Positions 35,266 through 44,050 are shown, counted from the stretch's first letter. The stretch: 45,414 nt of DNA from Hyphomonas sp. (GCA_013791775.1 VMTE01000050.1:1-45414), one strand, 5' to 3'. The notes: generated by a model not told the origin, from the letters alone. Program-made: numbers and translations.

Positions 35266-35281
35266 CCAGCAATTGTGCTGG
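35266..35281 (+). promoter_or_regulatory. small inverted repeat in the DUF6249 leader
   Basis: CCAGCA (35266-35271) and TGCTGG (35276-35281) form a perfect 6-bp stem with a 4-base loop, 23 bases upstream of the DUF6249 ATG and ahead of its GGAGA ribosome-binding site. It could be an operator or an RNA hairpin. Further upstream lies a C8-A7 homopolymer pair (35196-35210). Confidence 0.4.
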
Positions 35282-35304
35282 AACAACCTGAAACGGAGAC
35301 CCAA

Positions 35305-35679
35305 ATGGGTGAGGAAATCATCGTCCCAGTCACAATGTTCGGCATGGTGGTCGGCATCGTGTGGCTTGTCAGCTACTTCAACGGCCGCAAGCGCCTGACC
35401 GTCCACGAAACCATCCGCCTGGCCATCGAAAAGGGCCAGCCCCTCTCGCCGGAACTGATGGACCGCATGTCCATGGTGACCGACCCGGTCCGCGCCGACC
35501 TTCGCCGCGGCGTCCTCTTCCTGGCCTTCGGCGCTGCCTTCGCGGTCCTCGGCACAATCATCGGGATGGAAGAATCCGATGCCCTGACCCCGATGCTCGG
35601 CGTTGCCACCTTCCCCATCTTCCTCGGTATCGCTTATATCGGACTTTGGGCATTCGGCCGTGGCAAGCCAGAGGCCTGA
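35305..35679 (+). CDS. DUF6249-like membrane protein
   Basis: A 124-residue protein with about three helices (residues ~6-25, 64-84, 93-115). Between the first two lies a cytoplasmic segment (GRKRLTVHETIRLAIEKGQPLSPELMDRM) resembling the DUF6249 signature found next to sigma factors in Caulobacter-like bacteria. Function is unknown. Start: ATG 35305 with GGAGA upstream, in preference to the ATG at 35275 inside the leader hairpin. The sigma-factor gene begins 31 bases after its stop, so they form an operon. Confidence 0.75.
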   Translation: MGEEIIVPVTMFGMVVGIVWLVSYFNGRKRLTVHETIRLAIEKGQPLSPELMDRMSMVTDPVRADLRRGVLFLAFGAAFAVLGTIIGMEESDALTPMLGVATFPIFLGIAYIGLWAFGRGKPEA

Positions 35680-35710
35680 TCTCCGGCTGGTCGCCTCAGG
35701 AGGGCGGGAC

Positions 35711-36235
35711 ATGCGCAGCGATCCTGATCTCGCCCACGCGGCTGCACGAGGTAACGAGGCATCCTTTGCCGAGCTCGTGCGCCGCCACCAGGGCAAGGTG
35801 CGGGGGATGGCGCGCCGCCTCTCCGGCTCCGATGCCCAGGGCGACGATATCGCCCAGGTGACGTTCCTTACAGCATGGCAGAAAATCTCGACCTATGCCG
35901 GTGGAACGTTCAGCTCCTGGATCTGCACCATCTGCTGGCGGGAATTCCTGCAATGGAGACGCCGGCAGAAAATGGAAATCGAGTTCGACGAGACGGCGGA
36001 AATCATTCCGTTCGATCGCTCGGCGGACCAGAACGAGATGCGGATGGACCTCACCCGCGCCCTCGAAACCCTCAGCGAAGCCCAGCGCGTGTGTGTCGTG
36101 ATGTGTGTCGCAACGGGACTGACCCACCAGGAAGCTGCCGACGTGACAGGCTGGCCTCTGGGAACTGTAAAGTCACACGTCCAGCGCGGGGTCGCCCTGC
36201 TACGGACCCGCCTTGAAAATGCCAACGTGGCGTGA
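35711..36235 (+). CDS. RNA polymerase ECF-type sigma factor
   Basis: A 174-residue sigma-70 family factor with regions 2 and 4 only. Region 2 spans about 14-80 (FAELVRRHQGKVRGMARRLSGSDAQGDDIAQVTFLTAWQKI), and region 4 about 115-170 (ALETLSEAQRVCVVMCVATGLTHQEAADVTGWPLGTVKSHVQRG, with the helix-turn-helix). Start: ATG 35711 with AGGAGGG upstream; the frame is open to 35603, and an upstream GTG inside the DUF6249 gene is possible. It is flanked by two membrane-protein genes on the same strand, the usual setting of a membrane-controlled ECF sigma factor. The signal and regulon are unknown. Confidence 0.88.
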   Translation: MRSDPDLAHAAARGNEASFAELVRRHQGKVRGMARRLSGSDAQGDDIAQVTFLTAWQKISTYAGGTFSSWICTICWREFLQWRRRQKMEIEFDETAEIIPFDRSADQNEMRMDLTRALETLSEAQRVCVVMCVATGLTHQEAADVTGWPLGTVKSHVQRGVALLRTRLENANVA

Positions 36236-36248
36236 TGGAGTGAGAGAC

Positions 36249-36620
36249 ATGCGTGAACAGGATGCCTATAAAGATCTCTCCGACCTCTTCCGGGTCGAGG
36301 ACAATGCGCTGCAGGCGCAGCCCTTCACCCGCCAGGTGATGCACCGGGTTGCCGGGCAGAAGCGGATGCGCCGCCTCGTCGTCGGCAGCCTCGGCCTCAC
36401 TGGTGCGGTAATCGCCGCTCTTCAGTTGCCGCAGCTCATGGCCGACTGGGTGGGGGTCGATAAGACCGTCACCGAAGCCCTCACCACCGCGCCCGCCGAA
36501 CTCGGCACCGCTGCGGTGAGCCAGCTGAGCATGGCCGCGATGAGCAACCCGATGTGGCTGGCGATTGCCGCCGGCGCCGCACTCTGCGTCTTCGCCGTAT
36601 CGACGTTCGAACGGGCGTAA
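36249..36620 (+). CDS. membrane protein downstream of the sigma factor, possible anti-sigma
   Basis: A 123-residue protein. An N-terminal cytoplasmic part of about 45 residues (REQDAYKDLSDLFRVEDNALQAQPFTRQVMHRVAGQ) is followed by a helix (about 48-68) and a second helix near the C-terminus (PMWLAIAAGAALCVFAVSTF). It has no zinc-binding HxxxCxxC motif, so it is not a classical ZAS anti-sigma. Position (13 bases after the sigma gene, GGAG before ATG 36249) suggests it restrains or anchors the sigma factor, which is an inference. The unit ends at a good terminator. Confidence 0.75.
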   Translation: MREQDAYKDLSDLFRVEDNALQAQPFTRQVMHRVAGQKRMRRLVVGSLGLTGAVIAALQLPQLMADWVGVDKTVTEALTTAPAELGTAAVSQLSMAAMSNPMWLAIAAGAALCVFAVSTFERA

Positions 36621-36642
36621 GCAGGCCGCATACGGACAAAGG

Positions 36643-36674
36643 AAAAGCCCTGGCCAAACGGCCGGGGCTTTTTT
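36643..36674. terminator. terminator after the sigma-factor operon
   Basis: A 13-bp stem including one G-U pair (aaaagccctggcc 36643-36655, ggccggggctttt 36660-36672) with a 4-base loop and T6. It ends the rightward operon and overlaps the maf stop at 36673; the A run on its other side makes it usable in both directions. Confidence 0.82.
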
Positions 36675-37242
36675 ATTTCCGGTACCCCAGGCCTTGCAGA
36701 AGCATGCGCGTCTCGTAGAGCGGCAGGCCGACGATGGCGGTGTAGCTGCCGTTAATGGCGGTCACGAAGCCGCCGGCCATACCCTGGATGCCGTAGCCGC
36801 CCGCCTTGCCCTTCCAGTCCCCGCCGGCGACATAGAGGGCGATCTCGGTCTCGGTCAGGCGCTTCATCTTCACGCGCGCCAGTACGGTGCGCGAGACCAG
36901 CCGGCCATCCGGCGCGCGCACCGCGACGCCCGTGATGCACTGGTGCGCCCGGCCCGACAGGAGGCGCAGGAAGGCTGCGGCTTCGGTTTCGTCCGCCGCC
37001 TTCTCGAGATTGCGCTGGCCGAGGGCGACGACCGTGTCGGCGGCGAGTACGAACCCCTCCGCCGTACAGGCCAGCGCCTTCTCGCGCGCCAGCCGTTCGG
37101 CAAGCATGCGGGGCGCCTCATCCTTGCGTCGGGTCTCGTCGATGTCGGTGGGCCGGATTTCGTCCGGGGTGAGCCCGATCTGCGCGAGCAGATCGAGGCG
37201 GCGCGGGCTGGCACTGGCCAGAATCAACCGGTGCCCGGTCAT
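36673..37242 (-). CDS. maf: Maf-like nucleoside triphosphate pyrophosphatase
   Basis: A 189-residue house-cleaning pyrophosphatase that hydrolyses non-canonical (or some canonical) nucleoside triphosphates. It has the family start LILASASPRRLDLLAQIGL, DIDET, VLAADTVVALGQ, the GRAHQCITGVAV segment and GYGIQGMAGGFVTAINGSYTAIVGLPLYETRMLL. Length is normal. It is nine bases after infA on the same strand and so co-transcribed with it. The yacG-type gene often found after maf in relatives is not present before the terminator. Confidence 0.93.
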   Translation of the reverse strand: MTGHRLILASASPRRLDLLAQIGLTPDEIRPTDIDETRRKDEAPRMLAERLAREKALACTAEGFVLAADTVVALGQRNLEKAADETEAAAFLRLLSGRAHQCITGVAVRAPDGRLVSRTVLARVKMKRLTETEIALYVAGGDWKGKAGGYGIQGMAGGFVTAINGSYTAIVGLPLYETRMLLQGLGYRK

Positions 37243-37251
37243 CCGCAGGGA

Positions 37252-37470
37252 CTACTTGAAGCGGTAGGTGATGCGGCCTTTGGTCAGGTCGTACGGGGTC
37301 ATTTCGATCATGACCTTGTCACCCGTCAGCACGCGGATGCGGTTCTTGCGCATTTTGCCGGCTGTGTGCGCAATGATTTCGTGACTGTTCTCGAGTTTCA
37401 CGCGGAACGTCGCGTTCGGCAGCAGTTCGACGACTGTGCCTTCGAATTCGATGAGTTCTTCTTTCGACAT
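37252..37470 (-). CDS. infA: translation initiation factor IF-1
   Basis: 72 residues, full length, nearly invariant in the family: [28 protein letters not shown], then [43 protein letters not shown]. It is an OB-fold protein that binds the ribosomal A site at initiation. GGAGAG lies just before the ATG. It is the first gene of the infA-maf unit. Confidence 0.98.
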   Translation of the reverse strand: MSKEELIEFEGTVVELLPNATFRVKLENSHEIIAHTAGKMRKNRIRVLTGDKVMIEMTPYDLTKGRITYRFK

Positions 37471-37521
37471 GCTCTCTCCAGCTGACGGGCATTTTGCCCC
37501 GCATTGGTAAACCTGCGCTGC

Positions 37522-37550
37522 GCCATACAGCTTTGCACAGATTCCAGCAA
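37522..37550 (-). promoter_or_regulatory. candidate promoter of infA-maf
   Basis: On the minus strand TTGCTG (37550-37545) and TATGGC (37527-37522) are separated by 17 bases, a fair sigma-70 match about 52 bases upstream of the infA ATG. Confidence 0.45.
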
Positions 37551-37573
37551 GCGCCGGACGGAGTCGCCGGGCG

Positions 37574-38746
37574 TCAAGCCGGCTGGCGCGCCGGGACGCG
37601 GCTCGCCGCAGGCAGGCCGAACCAGCTCCGCAAGGGACCGGAGCGGCGCCCGAGTTCGTAGAACAGCCAGCACCCGAGCCCGGTCGCGGCGATCAGCAGC
37701 GCCGCCTCAGCCCCGAGTGGCAGCTGGAGGTCATCGAGGTAGAAGCCGGCCACCACGATGATCGTCTGGTGGATGATATAGAAGGGAAAGATGGCCTGCG
37801 AGAGCGTCCGCCGGATCGGCCCGTCGGCCGCTGCGAAGTGGCGGTGGAAGAAGCCGATGGCGGCCAGGATCGCGCCCCAGGCCTCGGCCTCGCGCACGGC
37901 CCGGAAGGTCATCCGAAGCCACTCGGGCGGGGTCCCATCTCCGGTCAGTTCGAAATAGGTGATCAGGGCCGCCCAGCTGGCGACCGCAATCCCGAGCGCT
38001 GCCCAGCGCATCCGCACGGCGGCCTCGAAAAAGGGCTCATGCTTCGCAATGGCAAAACCCAGCAGGAACACCGCCAGATAGACCGTGTGGAGATACCAGT
38101 CCTCCCGGAAGTCGTGGGTCTCGCCCCAGACGGGAAACAGCGTGAGCCGCGCCGCCACGAGGAACAGCCACGGCGTCAGGAACAGGCCGGGACCTTCGAG
38201 CAGCCAGGCGAGGCGCCGGACCGGCAACCGGCGCAGCAAGGGCAGCAACGCGGCCAGGGCCAGCGTGTAGAGGATCAGGTAAGCCACGAACCAGAGGTGG
38301 TTGTAGGTCGGGGTCGTCAGGCAGCCGTCCGCGTCACACCAGCCGCCGGACGCGGTCGCATACTTCACATAGAAGTTGTCGAGCACCGGGCTCAGGGGCC
38401 GGCCCATCGCCACCAGGGCCTCGGTCACTTCGTAATAGGACTGCGGCGGCACGACCACGAAAACGCCCAGAAGCAGCGGCGGCCAGAGGCGAAGCATGCG
38501 CAACGTCACGAACGCGCCGGCCGTCATCTTGTCGGCCATGAACCGCGTCGCCGCGCCCGAAATGAGGAACAGCAGCGACAGGCGCCACGGACTCGTCAGC
38601 ATCATCAGCGGCTCGATCGTGTCGCTCGCCCGGCTGGATTTCACATGCCAGTCCCACGTCACGTAGAACATGCCGCAATGATACAAGATCAGCAGCGCGA
38701 ACGCTGTGATGCGAAGCCAGTCGAGATCGAAACGCCGTTGAGTCAT
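37574..38746 (-). CDS. acyltransferase family 3 membrane protein
   Basis: A 390-residue integral membrane protein with about ten helices, of the acyltransferase 3 family (O-acyl transfer to sugars, glucans or other surface molecules). It begins [25 protein letters not shown], with the family His in the first helix; [21 protein letters not shown] and [13 protein letters not shown] are typical later segments. The acyl acceptor is unknown. It is divergent from the LytTR regulator 74 bases away, and its stop is about 100 bases upstream of infA. Confidence 0.87.
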   Translation of the reverse strand: MTQRRFDLDWLRITAFALLILYHCGMFYVTWDWHVKSSRASDTIEPLMMLTSPWRLSLLFLISGAATRFMADKMTAGAFVTLRMLRLWPPLLLGVFVVVPPQSYYEVTEALVAMGRPLSPVLDNFYVKYATASGGWCDADGCLTTPTYNHLWFVAYLILYTLALAALLPLLRRLPVRRLAWLLEGPGLFLTPWLFLVAARLTLFPVWGETHDFREDWYLHTVYLAVFLLGFAIAKHEPFFEAAVRMRWAALGIAVASWAALITYFELTGDGTPPEWLRMTFRAVREAEAWGAILAAIGFFHRHFAAADGPIRRTLSQAIFPFYIIHQTIIVVAGFYLDDLQLPLGAEAALLIAATGLGCWLFYELGRRSGPLRSWFGLPAASRVPARQPA

Positions 38747-38820
38747 GCCGGCGTTCTTGCGTGCCCACCGGTGCGCCGCTAGGCCTAAGCCATGAACGGC
38801 ACCGGGCCGGGACGAACGGA

Positions 38821-39657
38821 ATGCCCACTGTGACAGACGGCGACCAGACAGGGACCAGCGGCACCGGCCGCTTCCGGCTCGGCCCGTGGGGCGCCATCGC
38901 GCTCGTCTCGGTTCCGATCATCCTGGTCAATGCCACGTCCGTGCTGATCGAGCTCCGGCGCCTCGAACTGCCGGTCCACCCGGCGGAACCTTTCTTCTGG
39001 GAAATCTCCAGCGCGGCGATCATGGTCCTGCTTGCGCCGCTGGTGGGCTGGGCCGTCCGCCGATGGCCGCTCGACGCATCAGGTCTCTGGAGCGCGCTCG
39101 CCATCCATGCCGCACTGACAATTCCCTTTTCCCTCACCCATATCGCCGGCCTCTACGCGGTCCGGCGCGCGGTCTATGCCATGCTGGGCAAGTCCTATGA
39201 CTTCTTCGGCAGCGGTTTCTGGCTGACGGTCCTCTATGAATGGCGCAAGGATGTCATTTCCTACACCGTCTTCGTCGCGGTCTTTGCGGCGGCGATGTGG
39301 CTGGAAAAGCGCCGGGACGCCGCAAGCCGCACCGCCTCCGCCCCATCCGAGCGCGTCGAGGTGCGGGACGGCGGCAAGACGATGTTCGTCGCGCCTGCGG
39401 ACATCCTCTACCTCGAAGCGGCCGGCAACTATGTCGAGATCCATACTGCCGCCGCCGCCCACCTGGTGCGCGGAACTCTGGCTGCGTGGGAAAACCGGCT
39501 CGCGGCACACGGCTTCGCGCGCATTCATCGCTCGCGGCTCGTCAACCGCGTCCACGTCGCCGCGCTGGCGCCAACCGGATCGGGCGATTTCGAAGTCACG
39601 CTGACCGGCGGGCGGACACTGCAAGGCAGCCGGCGCTTCCGCGCCCGTCTCGCCTGA
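38821..39657 (+). CDS. membrane-bound LytTR DNA-binding regulator
   Basis: 278 residues. The N-terminal half has four hydrophobic segments (about 20-38, 55-74, 87-107, 144-162). The C-terminal LytTR domain spans about 180-278 (ERVEVRDGGKTMFVAPADILYLEAAGNYVEIHT, HGFARIHRSRLVNRVHV, LTGGRTLQGSRRFR), which binds DNA through beta strands. There is no receiver or kinase domain, so the membrane part is the likely sensor. Start: ATG 38821 after GGACGAACGGA; the open frame to 38761 overlaps the shared promoter. Its divergence from the acyltransferase suggests it controls that gene, which is an inference. Its stop abuts the stop of the next, convergent gene. Confidence 0.85.
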   Translation: MPTVTDGDQTGTSGTGRFRLGPWGAIALVSVPIILVNATSVLIELRRLELPVHPAEPFFWEISSAAIMVLLAPLVGWAVRRWPLDASGLWSALAIHAALTIPFSLTHIAGLYAVRRAVYAMLGKSYDFFGSGFWLTVLYEWRKDVISYTVFVAVFAAAMWLEKRRDAASRTASAPSERVEVRDGGKTMFVAPADILYLEAAGNYVEIHTAAAAHLVRGTLAAWENRLAAHGFARIHRSRLVNRVHVAALAPTGSGDFEVTLTGGRTLQGSRRFRARLA

Positions 39658-40236
39658 TCAGCGCGGCGGGAACGGCACACCGGACTTCAGGCTGCACTGG
39701 CCGGCAAAGCCGGGAAAAGCGCCGGTGGTATCTTCATGCGACTCGGCAAAGCCGTCGGCGATGATCACCCGGGCCGACACCGTGGTGGCGATGGCCGCCA
39801 GCAGCTCAGGCGTCAGCGGCAGGGTTAGGCTGACGCCCGCGACGCCGCCATCGATCAGCACCGCCTCGCCGCCGAACACCTCACCGGACACCACGAACTC
39901 AGCTGGCCCGGCCACGGCATAGGCTCCGAGCTGGCGCGCCGGCGCGACCGCTTCCAGGGTCGTGTTGACGGTGTTGCAATGCATCGCGAATTTCGGCGGC
40001 GACAAACCCGTCAGCTCATCCTGGATACCGGCATCCACGAGCGAGAAACCGGTCTCCGTGTCAAACATTTCCAGCCCCGTCACCGAAGGGTCGATTGCCG
40101 GCTCGGGCTCCACCGGTAGCACCTCGTCCATTACCGCATCGGTGCGCGGCGCGTCGAGGTTCGGTTTGTGGTCACGCCCGCCACAGGCAGCGAGCGTGGC
40201 AAGGCCGAGAACGGACAGGACGATCAGGGGTTTCAT
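39658..40236 (-). CDS. lipoprotein of unknown function
   Basis: 192 residues with a lipoprotein signal: MKPLIVLSVLGLATLAACGG, lipobox LAAC, Cys18. The mature part starts with a Pro/Asp/Glu-rich linker and has no recognised domain; two Cys (AMHCNTV, GQCSLK) may pair. The C-terminal region is beta/alpha-like with many small residues. Start: ATG 40236, with AGGA ten bases upstream; ATG 40245 is too close to it. It lies 13 bases after UPF0262 on the same strand and converges on the LytTR gene with abutting stops (tgatca at 39655-39660). Confidence 0.78.
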   Translation of the reverse strand: MKPLIVLSVLGLATLAACGGRDHKPNLDAPRTDAVMDEVLPVEPEPAIDPSVTGLEMFDTETGFSLVDAGIQDELTGLSPPKFAMHCNTVNTTLEAVAPARQLGAYAVAGPAEFVVSGEVFGGEAVLIDGGVAGVSLTLPLTPELLAAIATTVSARVIIADGFAESHEDTTGAFPGFAGQCSLKSGVPFPPR

Positions 40237-40249
40237 GGTGTGCATATCC

Positions 40250-40738
40250 TCAGGTTCCCGGCGCCCGGCCCTGCCCGGCATGCAGCGCGCAGATCAGCGT
40301 GAACAGGCGCCGCGCGGTGGGATGGTCGATCTCGATCTTTCCGGCAAGGCGCTCCTTCAGCAGCTCCGAGCCTTCATTGTGGATACCGCGCCGCGCCATG
40401 TCGATCGCCTCGATCTGGTGCGGCGTCTGTGTACGGATGGCTTCGTAATAGCTGTCGCAGATCATGAAATAGTCGCGGATCACGCCGCGGAACGGCCCGA
40501 GCGACAGAATAAAGGTGTGCACCTCCTCGCCCGCCTCGTCGCGCACCGCCAGGATGAGGCGCCGCTCCGCCTGGCTGAGCGCCAGCACATACGGCCCGCG
40601 CGACTGGCCTTCGACCGCGAAGCTGTTCTCTTCGATCAGGTCGAAGATGGCGACGCGCCGCTCATGCTCCGCATCCGGACCGGATGCGCCCAGCGTGTCG
40701 TCATCGATATGAACGGCGACGAGGCGATCAGTGCCCAT
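40250..40738 (-). CDS. UPF0262 family protein
   Basis: A 162-residue conserved alphaproteobacterial protein of unknown function. It starts [17 protein letters not shown] and contains [59 protein letters not shown] and [39 protein letters not shown], the family's best-conserved parts. Start: ATG 40738, which overlaps the hisD end by 11 bases; the frame is open to 40864 inside hisD. hisD-UPF0262 linkage is the standard arrangement in alphaproteobacteria. Confidence 0.9.
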   Translation of the reverse strand: MGTDRLVAVHIDDDTLGASGPDAEHERRVAIFDLIEENSFAVEGQSRGPYVLALSQAERRLILAVRDEAGEEVHTFILSLGPFRGVIRDYFMICDSYYEAIRTQTPHQIEAIDMARRGIHNEGSELLKERLAGKIEIDHPTARRLFTLICALHAGQGRAPGT

Positions 40739-42038
40739 CGCTCCGGCCCCGGTTCGTGCGAATGGAAACAGATCTTGCATGCGCCGGCAGGCGCTCGGCC
40801 TCCGCCAGACGCAAGGCCGCCGGCGCGAGTACGCCGAGCCCATGCGGGCCCGCGCGCTGGACACTCATGCGCTTGAGAAAATCATACAGTCCGAGCCCGG
40901 ACGAAAACCGCGCGGCGCGGCTCGTCGGCAGGACGTGGTTGGAACCGGTCACATAGTCGCCCAGCGCTTCCGGCGTATGGTGGCCGAGGAAGACGGCGCC
41001 GGCATGGCGGATGAGCGGCAGGAGGCCGTCCGGATCCTCGATGCAAAGCTCAAGGTGCTCCGGCGCGATGCGGTTGGCCACATCCGCCGCCTGCAGACGG
41101 TCCCGTACAAGGATGATCGCGCCGTGACTGACCCAGGACTCCCGTGCCCGCTCGCCGGTCGCCAGCGTTTTCAACTGGTTTTCCACAGCCTTGTCCACAG
41201 CCTTGCCCACAGCCTCATCCACAGTGATCAGGATGGATTGGCTGGACGGATCATGCTCCGCCTGGCTCAGCAGGTCCGCCGCCACCCATTCGGGATTCGC
41301 GCTCGCATCCGCAATGACGAGAATCTCCGACGGCCCGGCAATCGTGTCGATGCCGACCCGGCCGAACACCTGCCGTTTGGCCTCCGCCACGTAGGCGTTG
41401 CCCGGCCCGACGATCTTGTCCACCGGCTTCAGCGCGCCCGCGCCGAACGCAAGGGCGCCCACCGCCTGCGCCCCGCCGATGGGGTAGAACTCGTCCACGC
41501 CCGCCTTCAGCGCCGCATAGGCGACCGCCGGCGACAGCTCGCCATTGGGCGCCGGGGCGACCATCACGATGCGCTCCACGCCGGCAATCCGTGCCGGGAC
41601 GATATTCATCAGCACCGAGGACGGATAGCTCGCCCGCCCGCCCGGCACATACACGCCGACCGAGTCCAGAGCTGTCCAGCGCCAGCCAAGCTCGATGCCG
41701 GCATCGTCCGTGAAGCGATGATCGGCCGGGCGCTGCGCGCCGTGATAGGCGGCGATCCGGTCGTGCGCGAAATCAATCGCCGCGCGCAGGTCCGCCGGGC
41801 AATCGGCCGCCAGCGCGTGCAGGCTCACGTTGTCGGACTCAAGCGTCGAGGGATCGATCTGCAGACCGTCGAACTTCGCGGTGTGATCGGCCACGGCGAC
41901 GCCGCCGCGCTTGTGCACATCATCCAGGATCGCCTTGACCACGCCGAACACGTCATCGCCGCCGCCGCGATCTTCTGCAAGGAAGCGCGTCAGGACCTCA
42001 TCGAACTGAGGCTTGGTGGCGTCAAAGTGGCGGGCCAT
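40728..42038 (-). CDS. hisD: histidinol dehydrogenase
   Basis: A 436-residue zinc enzyme of the last two steps of histidine synthesis (histidinol to histidine, NAD-dependent). It has the hallmarks [72 protein letters not shown] and [15 protein letters not shown], then [26 protein letters not shown]. Odd point: at 41179-41223 the gene holds a 12-bp tandem repeat encoding AV(D/G)KAVDKAVE in a surface helix region. It is followed by UPF0262 with an 11-base overlap. Confidence 0.96.
   Translation of the reverse strand: MARHFDATKPQFDEVLTRFLAEDRGGGDDVFGVVKAILDDVHKRGGVAVADHTAKFDGLQIDPSTLESDNVSLHALAADCPADLRAAIDFAHDRIAAYHGAQRPADHRFTDDAGIELGWRWTALDSVGVYVPGGRASYPSSVLMNIVPARIAGVERIVMVAPAPNGELSPAVAYAALKAGVDEFYPIGGAQAVGALAFGAGALKPVDKIVGPGNAYVAEAKRQVFGRVGIDTIAGPSEILVIADASANPEWVAADLLSQAEHDPSSQSILITVDEAVGKAVDKAVENQLKTLATGERARESWVSHGAIILVRDRLQAADVANRIAPEHLELCIEDPDGLLPLIRHAGAVFLGHHTPEALGDYVTGSNHVLPTSRAARFSSGLGLYDFLKRMSVQRAGPHGLGVLAPAALRLAEAERLPAHARSVSIRTNRGRSDGH
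41179..41223. repeat. 12-bp periodic repeat inside hisD
   Basis: Four 9-mers resembling nnnnCCACA occur at 41179, 41191, 41203 and 41215, exactly 12 bases apart (TTTTCCACA, TTGTCCACA, TTGCCCACA, TCATCCACA). In coding terms they are a tandem repeat of the codons GCT GTG GAx AAG. Three of the four are within one mismatch of a DnaA box. Confidence 0.7.
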
Positions 42039-42128
42039 ACGACGAAATCCGGGGTGTTTGATAGAGCCCCGCTACATGGACCGGGGCTGGCAGGCTGGCA
42101 AGACGAAGAGTGGGCAATATGGATCTGC

Positions 42129-42212
42129 GTAGGGCGCGTTAGGCCGAAGGCCGTAATGCACCATCTGACGCATGAGGTGGTGCATTACGGCCTTCGGCCT
42201 AATGCACCCTAC
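42129..42212. repeat. REP-like long hairpin after DUF2948
   Basis: 42129-42163 and 42178-42212 are 35-bp inverted repeats with two mismatches and a 14-base loop. Each starts with GTAGGG at its outer end and contains TTAGGCCGAAGGCC, typical of bacterial extragenic palindromes. The right arm begins inside DUF2948: its outer GTAGGG supplies that gene's TAG stop (42211-42209 on the minus strand). It could also act as a transcription-ending or mRNA-stabilising structure. Confidence 0.85.
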
Positions 42213-42667
42213 TTTTTTCGCCGCTCATGGCTGGGCACGCGGCGCGTGGGCCAGACATAGTCGCTGTCGATCAGGGAGGCGTCGAGGGCTTCGACCGTCA
42301 GCACGATCTCGCCGTCCCCGGCGAACAGCAGCACGACCTTGCCGCCCGGGGGCTCGGCCACATCGGCGACGAAGTCGGCGTTGAGCAGCGACAGGATCAG
42401 CTCCGGGTCCGTCTTGGTGATGCCGCGCGTCTTGACGCTGAGTACGCCGTCAAACGCCAGCAGCGCGCGCACCCGCTCGCCCGGCTGGCCCTTGCGGGCC
42501 GGCGCGGTTTCCCAGCGGTACCGGTTCAGCTCGAGTCCGAAGCGGCGCTTCTTCTGCTCGTATTTCAGGTTGCCCGCCTTCACGACCGCGTCCTGAACGG
42601 CCGCCGCGATGATCTTCAGGTCTTCAGCCTCTTCGGTGAAAAGGCGCAGCGGTTTGGTGTCGGTCAT
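42209..42667 (-). CDS. DUF2948 family protein
   Basis: A 152-residue conserved alphaproteobacterial protein of unknown function found between murA and hisD. It starts PLRLFTEEAEDLKIIAAAVQDAV and contains KYEQKKRRFGLELNRYRWE, RALLAFDGVLSVKTRGI, LSLLNADF and VVLLFAGDGEIVLTVEALDASLIDSDYVWPTRRVPSHERRK, close to the family consensus along its length. Its stop codon is formed by the outer end of a REP-like palindrome, so the final residues may differ from relatives. Confidence 0.9.
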   Translation of the reverse strand: MTDTKPLRLFTEEAEDLKIIAAAVQDAVVKAGNLKYEQKKRRFGLELNRYRWETAPARKGQPGERVRALLAFDGVLSVKTRGITKTDPELILSLLNADFVADVAEPPGGKVVLLFAGDGEIVLTVEALDASLIDSDYVWPTRRVPSHERRKK

Positions 42668-42714
42668 GGGATGCTTTCAGACGCGGCGTTGGTTCGGTCA
42701 AAATTTTCTAAGGC

Positions 42715-43995
42715 CTATTCGTCCTCGCCAGATCGGCGTTCGATCTTCGCGCCGCAAGCCCCGAGTTTCGCTTCCAGCCGTTCGAAGCCGCGGTCGAGGT
42801 GGTAGATCCGGTTCACGACCGTTTCACCCTGCGCGGCAAGCCCGGCGATGACCAGCGAGACCGAGGCGCGCAGGTCCGTCGCCATGACCGGCGCGGCGGT
42901 CAGGTGATCGACGCCCTTCACGACTGCCTCCTGCCCGCGCACCGTAATGTCGGCGCCGAGGCGCGAGAGTTCCGGGGCGTGCATGAAGCGGTTCTCGAAG
43001 ATCGTCTCGCGGATGATGCTGGTGCCCTTGGCGGTGCACATCAGGGCCATGAACTGGGCCTGCAGGTCGGTCGGGAAGCCGGGATGCGGCTGGGTCGACA
43101 GGCTGACGGCTTTCAGCGGCGATCCGTTGCGCCGGATGCGCAGCGTGGAGGCGGCCTCGTCTGCGTCCACGGTGACGCCCGCTTCACGCAGCTTGGCGAT
43201 CAACGCGCCCAGATCTTCCACCGGACAGCCATCCAGCGTCACGTCACCGCCCGCCGCCGCCGCCGCCATGGCGAAGGTGCCCGCCTCGATCCGGTCGGGC
43301 ATAACGGGATAGGTCGTGCCGCCCAGTTTTTCGACGCCCTTGATGCGGATGATCGGCGTACCCGCACCGGTGATGTTGGCGCCCATCGAATTGAGGCAGT
43401 TGGCGAGGTCTTCGATTTCCGGCTCGCGCGCCGCGTTCTCGAGGATCGTCTCGCCCTTGGCCAGCGTCGCCGTCAGCATGGCATGCTCGGTCGCGCCGAC
43501 CGAGACGGTCGAGAAGTTGATGTGGGCGCCCTTGAGGCCGTGGATGGCGGCCGCCTTCACATAGCCGCCTTCGACGCGCAGGTCCGCGCCCATGGCTTCC
43601 AGCGCCTGCAGGTGCAGGTCCACCGGGCGCGCACCGATAGCGCAGCCGCCGGGCAGCGACACGGTCGCGTGGCCAGACCGCGCGACAAGGGGGCCAAGCA
43701 CGTTGAAGCTCGCCCGCATCTTCCGCACCTGTTCATAGGGCGCGATGGTGGATTTGAGCTCCGCCGCGTTGAGGTGGCAGGTCGAGGTGCCCTTTGGCCA
43801 GTAAACCTCGACGCCGAGCGACTCCAGCAGCTGCGCGAGAAAGCGCGTGTCCGCCAGGTTCGGCATGTTGGTGAGTTCCACCGGTTGATCGGTCAGCAGG
43901 CAGGTAACCATGAGCTTCAGCGCCGAGTTCTTGGCGCCGGAGACGGAAATGTGGCCGTGGAGCGGCGTGCCGCCCGTGATGTGAAGTCTGTCCAT
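42715..43995 (-). CDS. murA: UDP-N-acetylglucosamine 1-carboxyvinyltransferase
   Basis: A 426-residue enzyme of the first committed step of peptidoglycan synthesis, adding enolpyruvate to UDP-GlcNAc. Lys22-Asn23 lie in [10 protein letters not shown], and the active-site loop [14 protein letters not shown] carries Cys118, the residue attacked by fosfomycin (Asp in natural resistant forms). Later segments [21 protein letters not shown] and [16 protein letters not shown] are typical. Length is normal. It leads the murA-DUF2948-hisD-UPF0262 run. Confidence 0.97.
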   Translation of the reverse strand: MDRLHITGGTPLHGHISVSGAKNSALKLMVTCLLTDQPVELTNMPNLADTRFLAQLLESLGVEVYWPKGTSTCHLNAAELKSTIAPYEQVRKMRASFNVLGPLVARSGHATVSLPGGCAIGARPVDLHLQALEAMGADLRVEGGYVKAAAIHGLKGAHINFSTVSVGATEHAMLTATLAKGETILENAAREPEIEDLANCLNSMGANITGAGTPIIRIKGVEKLGGTTYPVMPDRIEAGTFAMAAAAAGGDVTLDGCPVEDLGALIAKLREAGVTVDADEAASTLRIRRNGSPLKAVSLSTQPHPGFPTDLQAQFMALMCTAKGTSIIRETIFENRFMHAPELSRLGADITVRGQEAVVKGVDHLTAAPVMATDLRASVSLVIAGLAAQGETVVNRIYHLDRGFERLEAKLGACGAKIERRSGEDE

Positions 43996-44050
43996 GGGCG
44001 CGAGATATACTGTGCTTCGCGGCTTTGTCAGGGCCGGAATGTGCGTCTGT

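Noticed and set aside
41179-41223. Replication origin based on DnaA-like boxes
   Set aside because: The boxes follow from a codon repeat in hisD. There is no AT-rich unwinding region and no dnaA, dnaN, gidA or hemE nearby.
40731-42260. A 509-codon open frame opposite hisD
   Set aside because: Antisense to hisD and running through the REP-like palindrome; no ribosome-binding site or domain.
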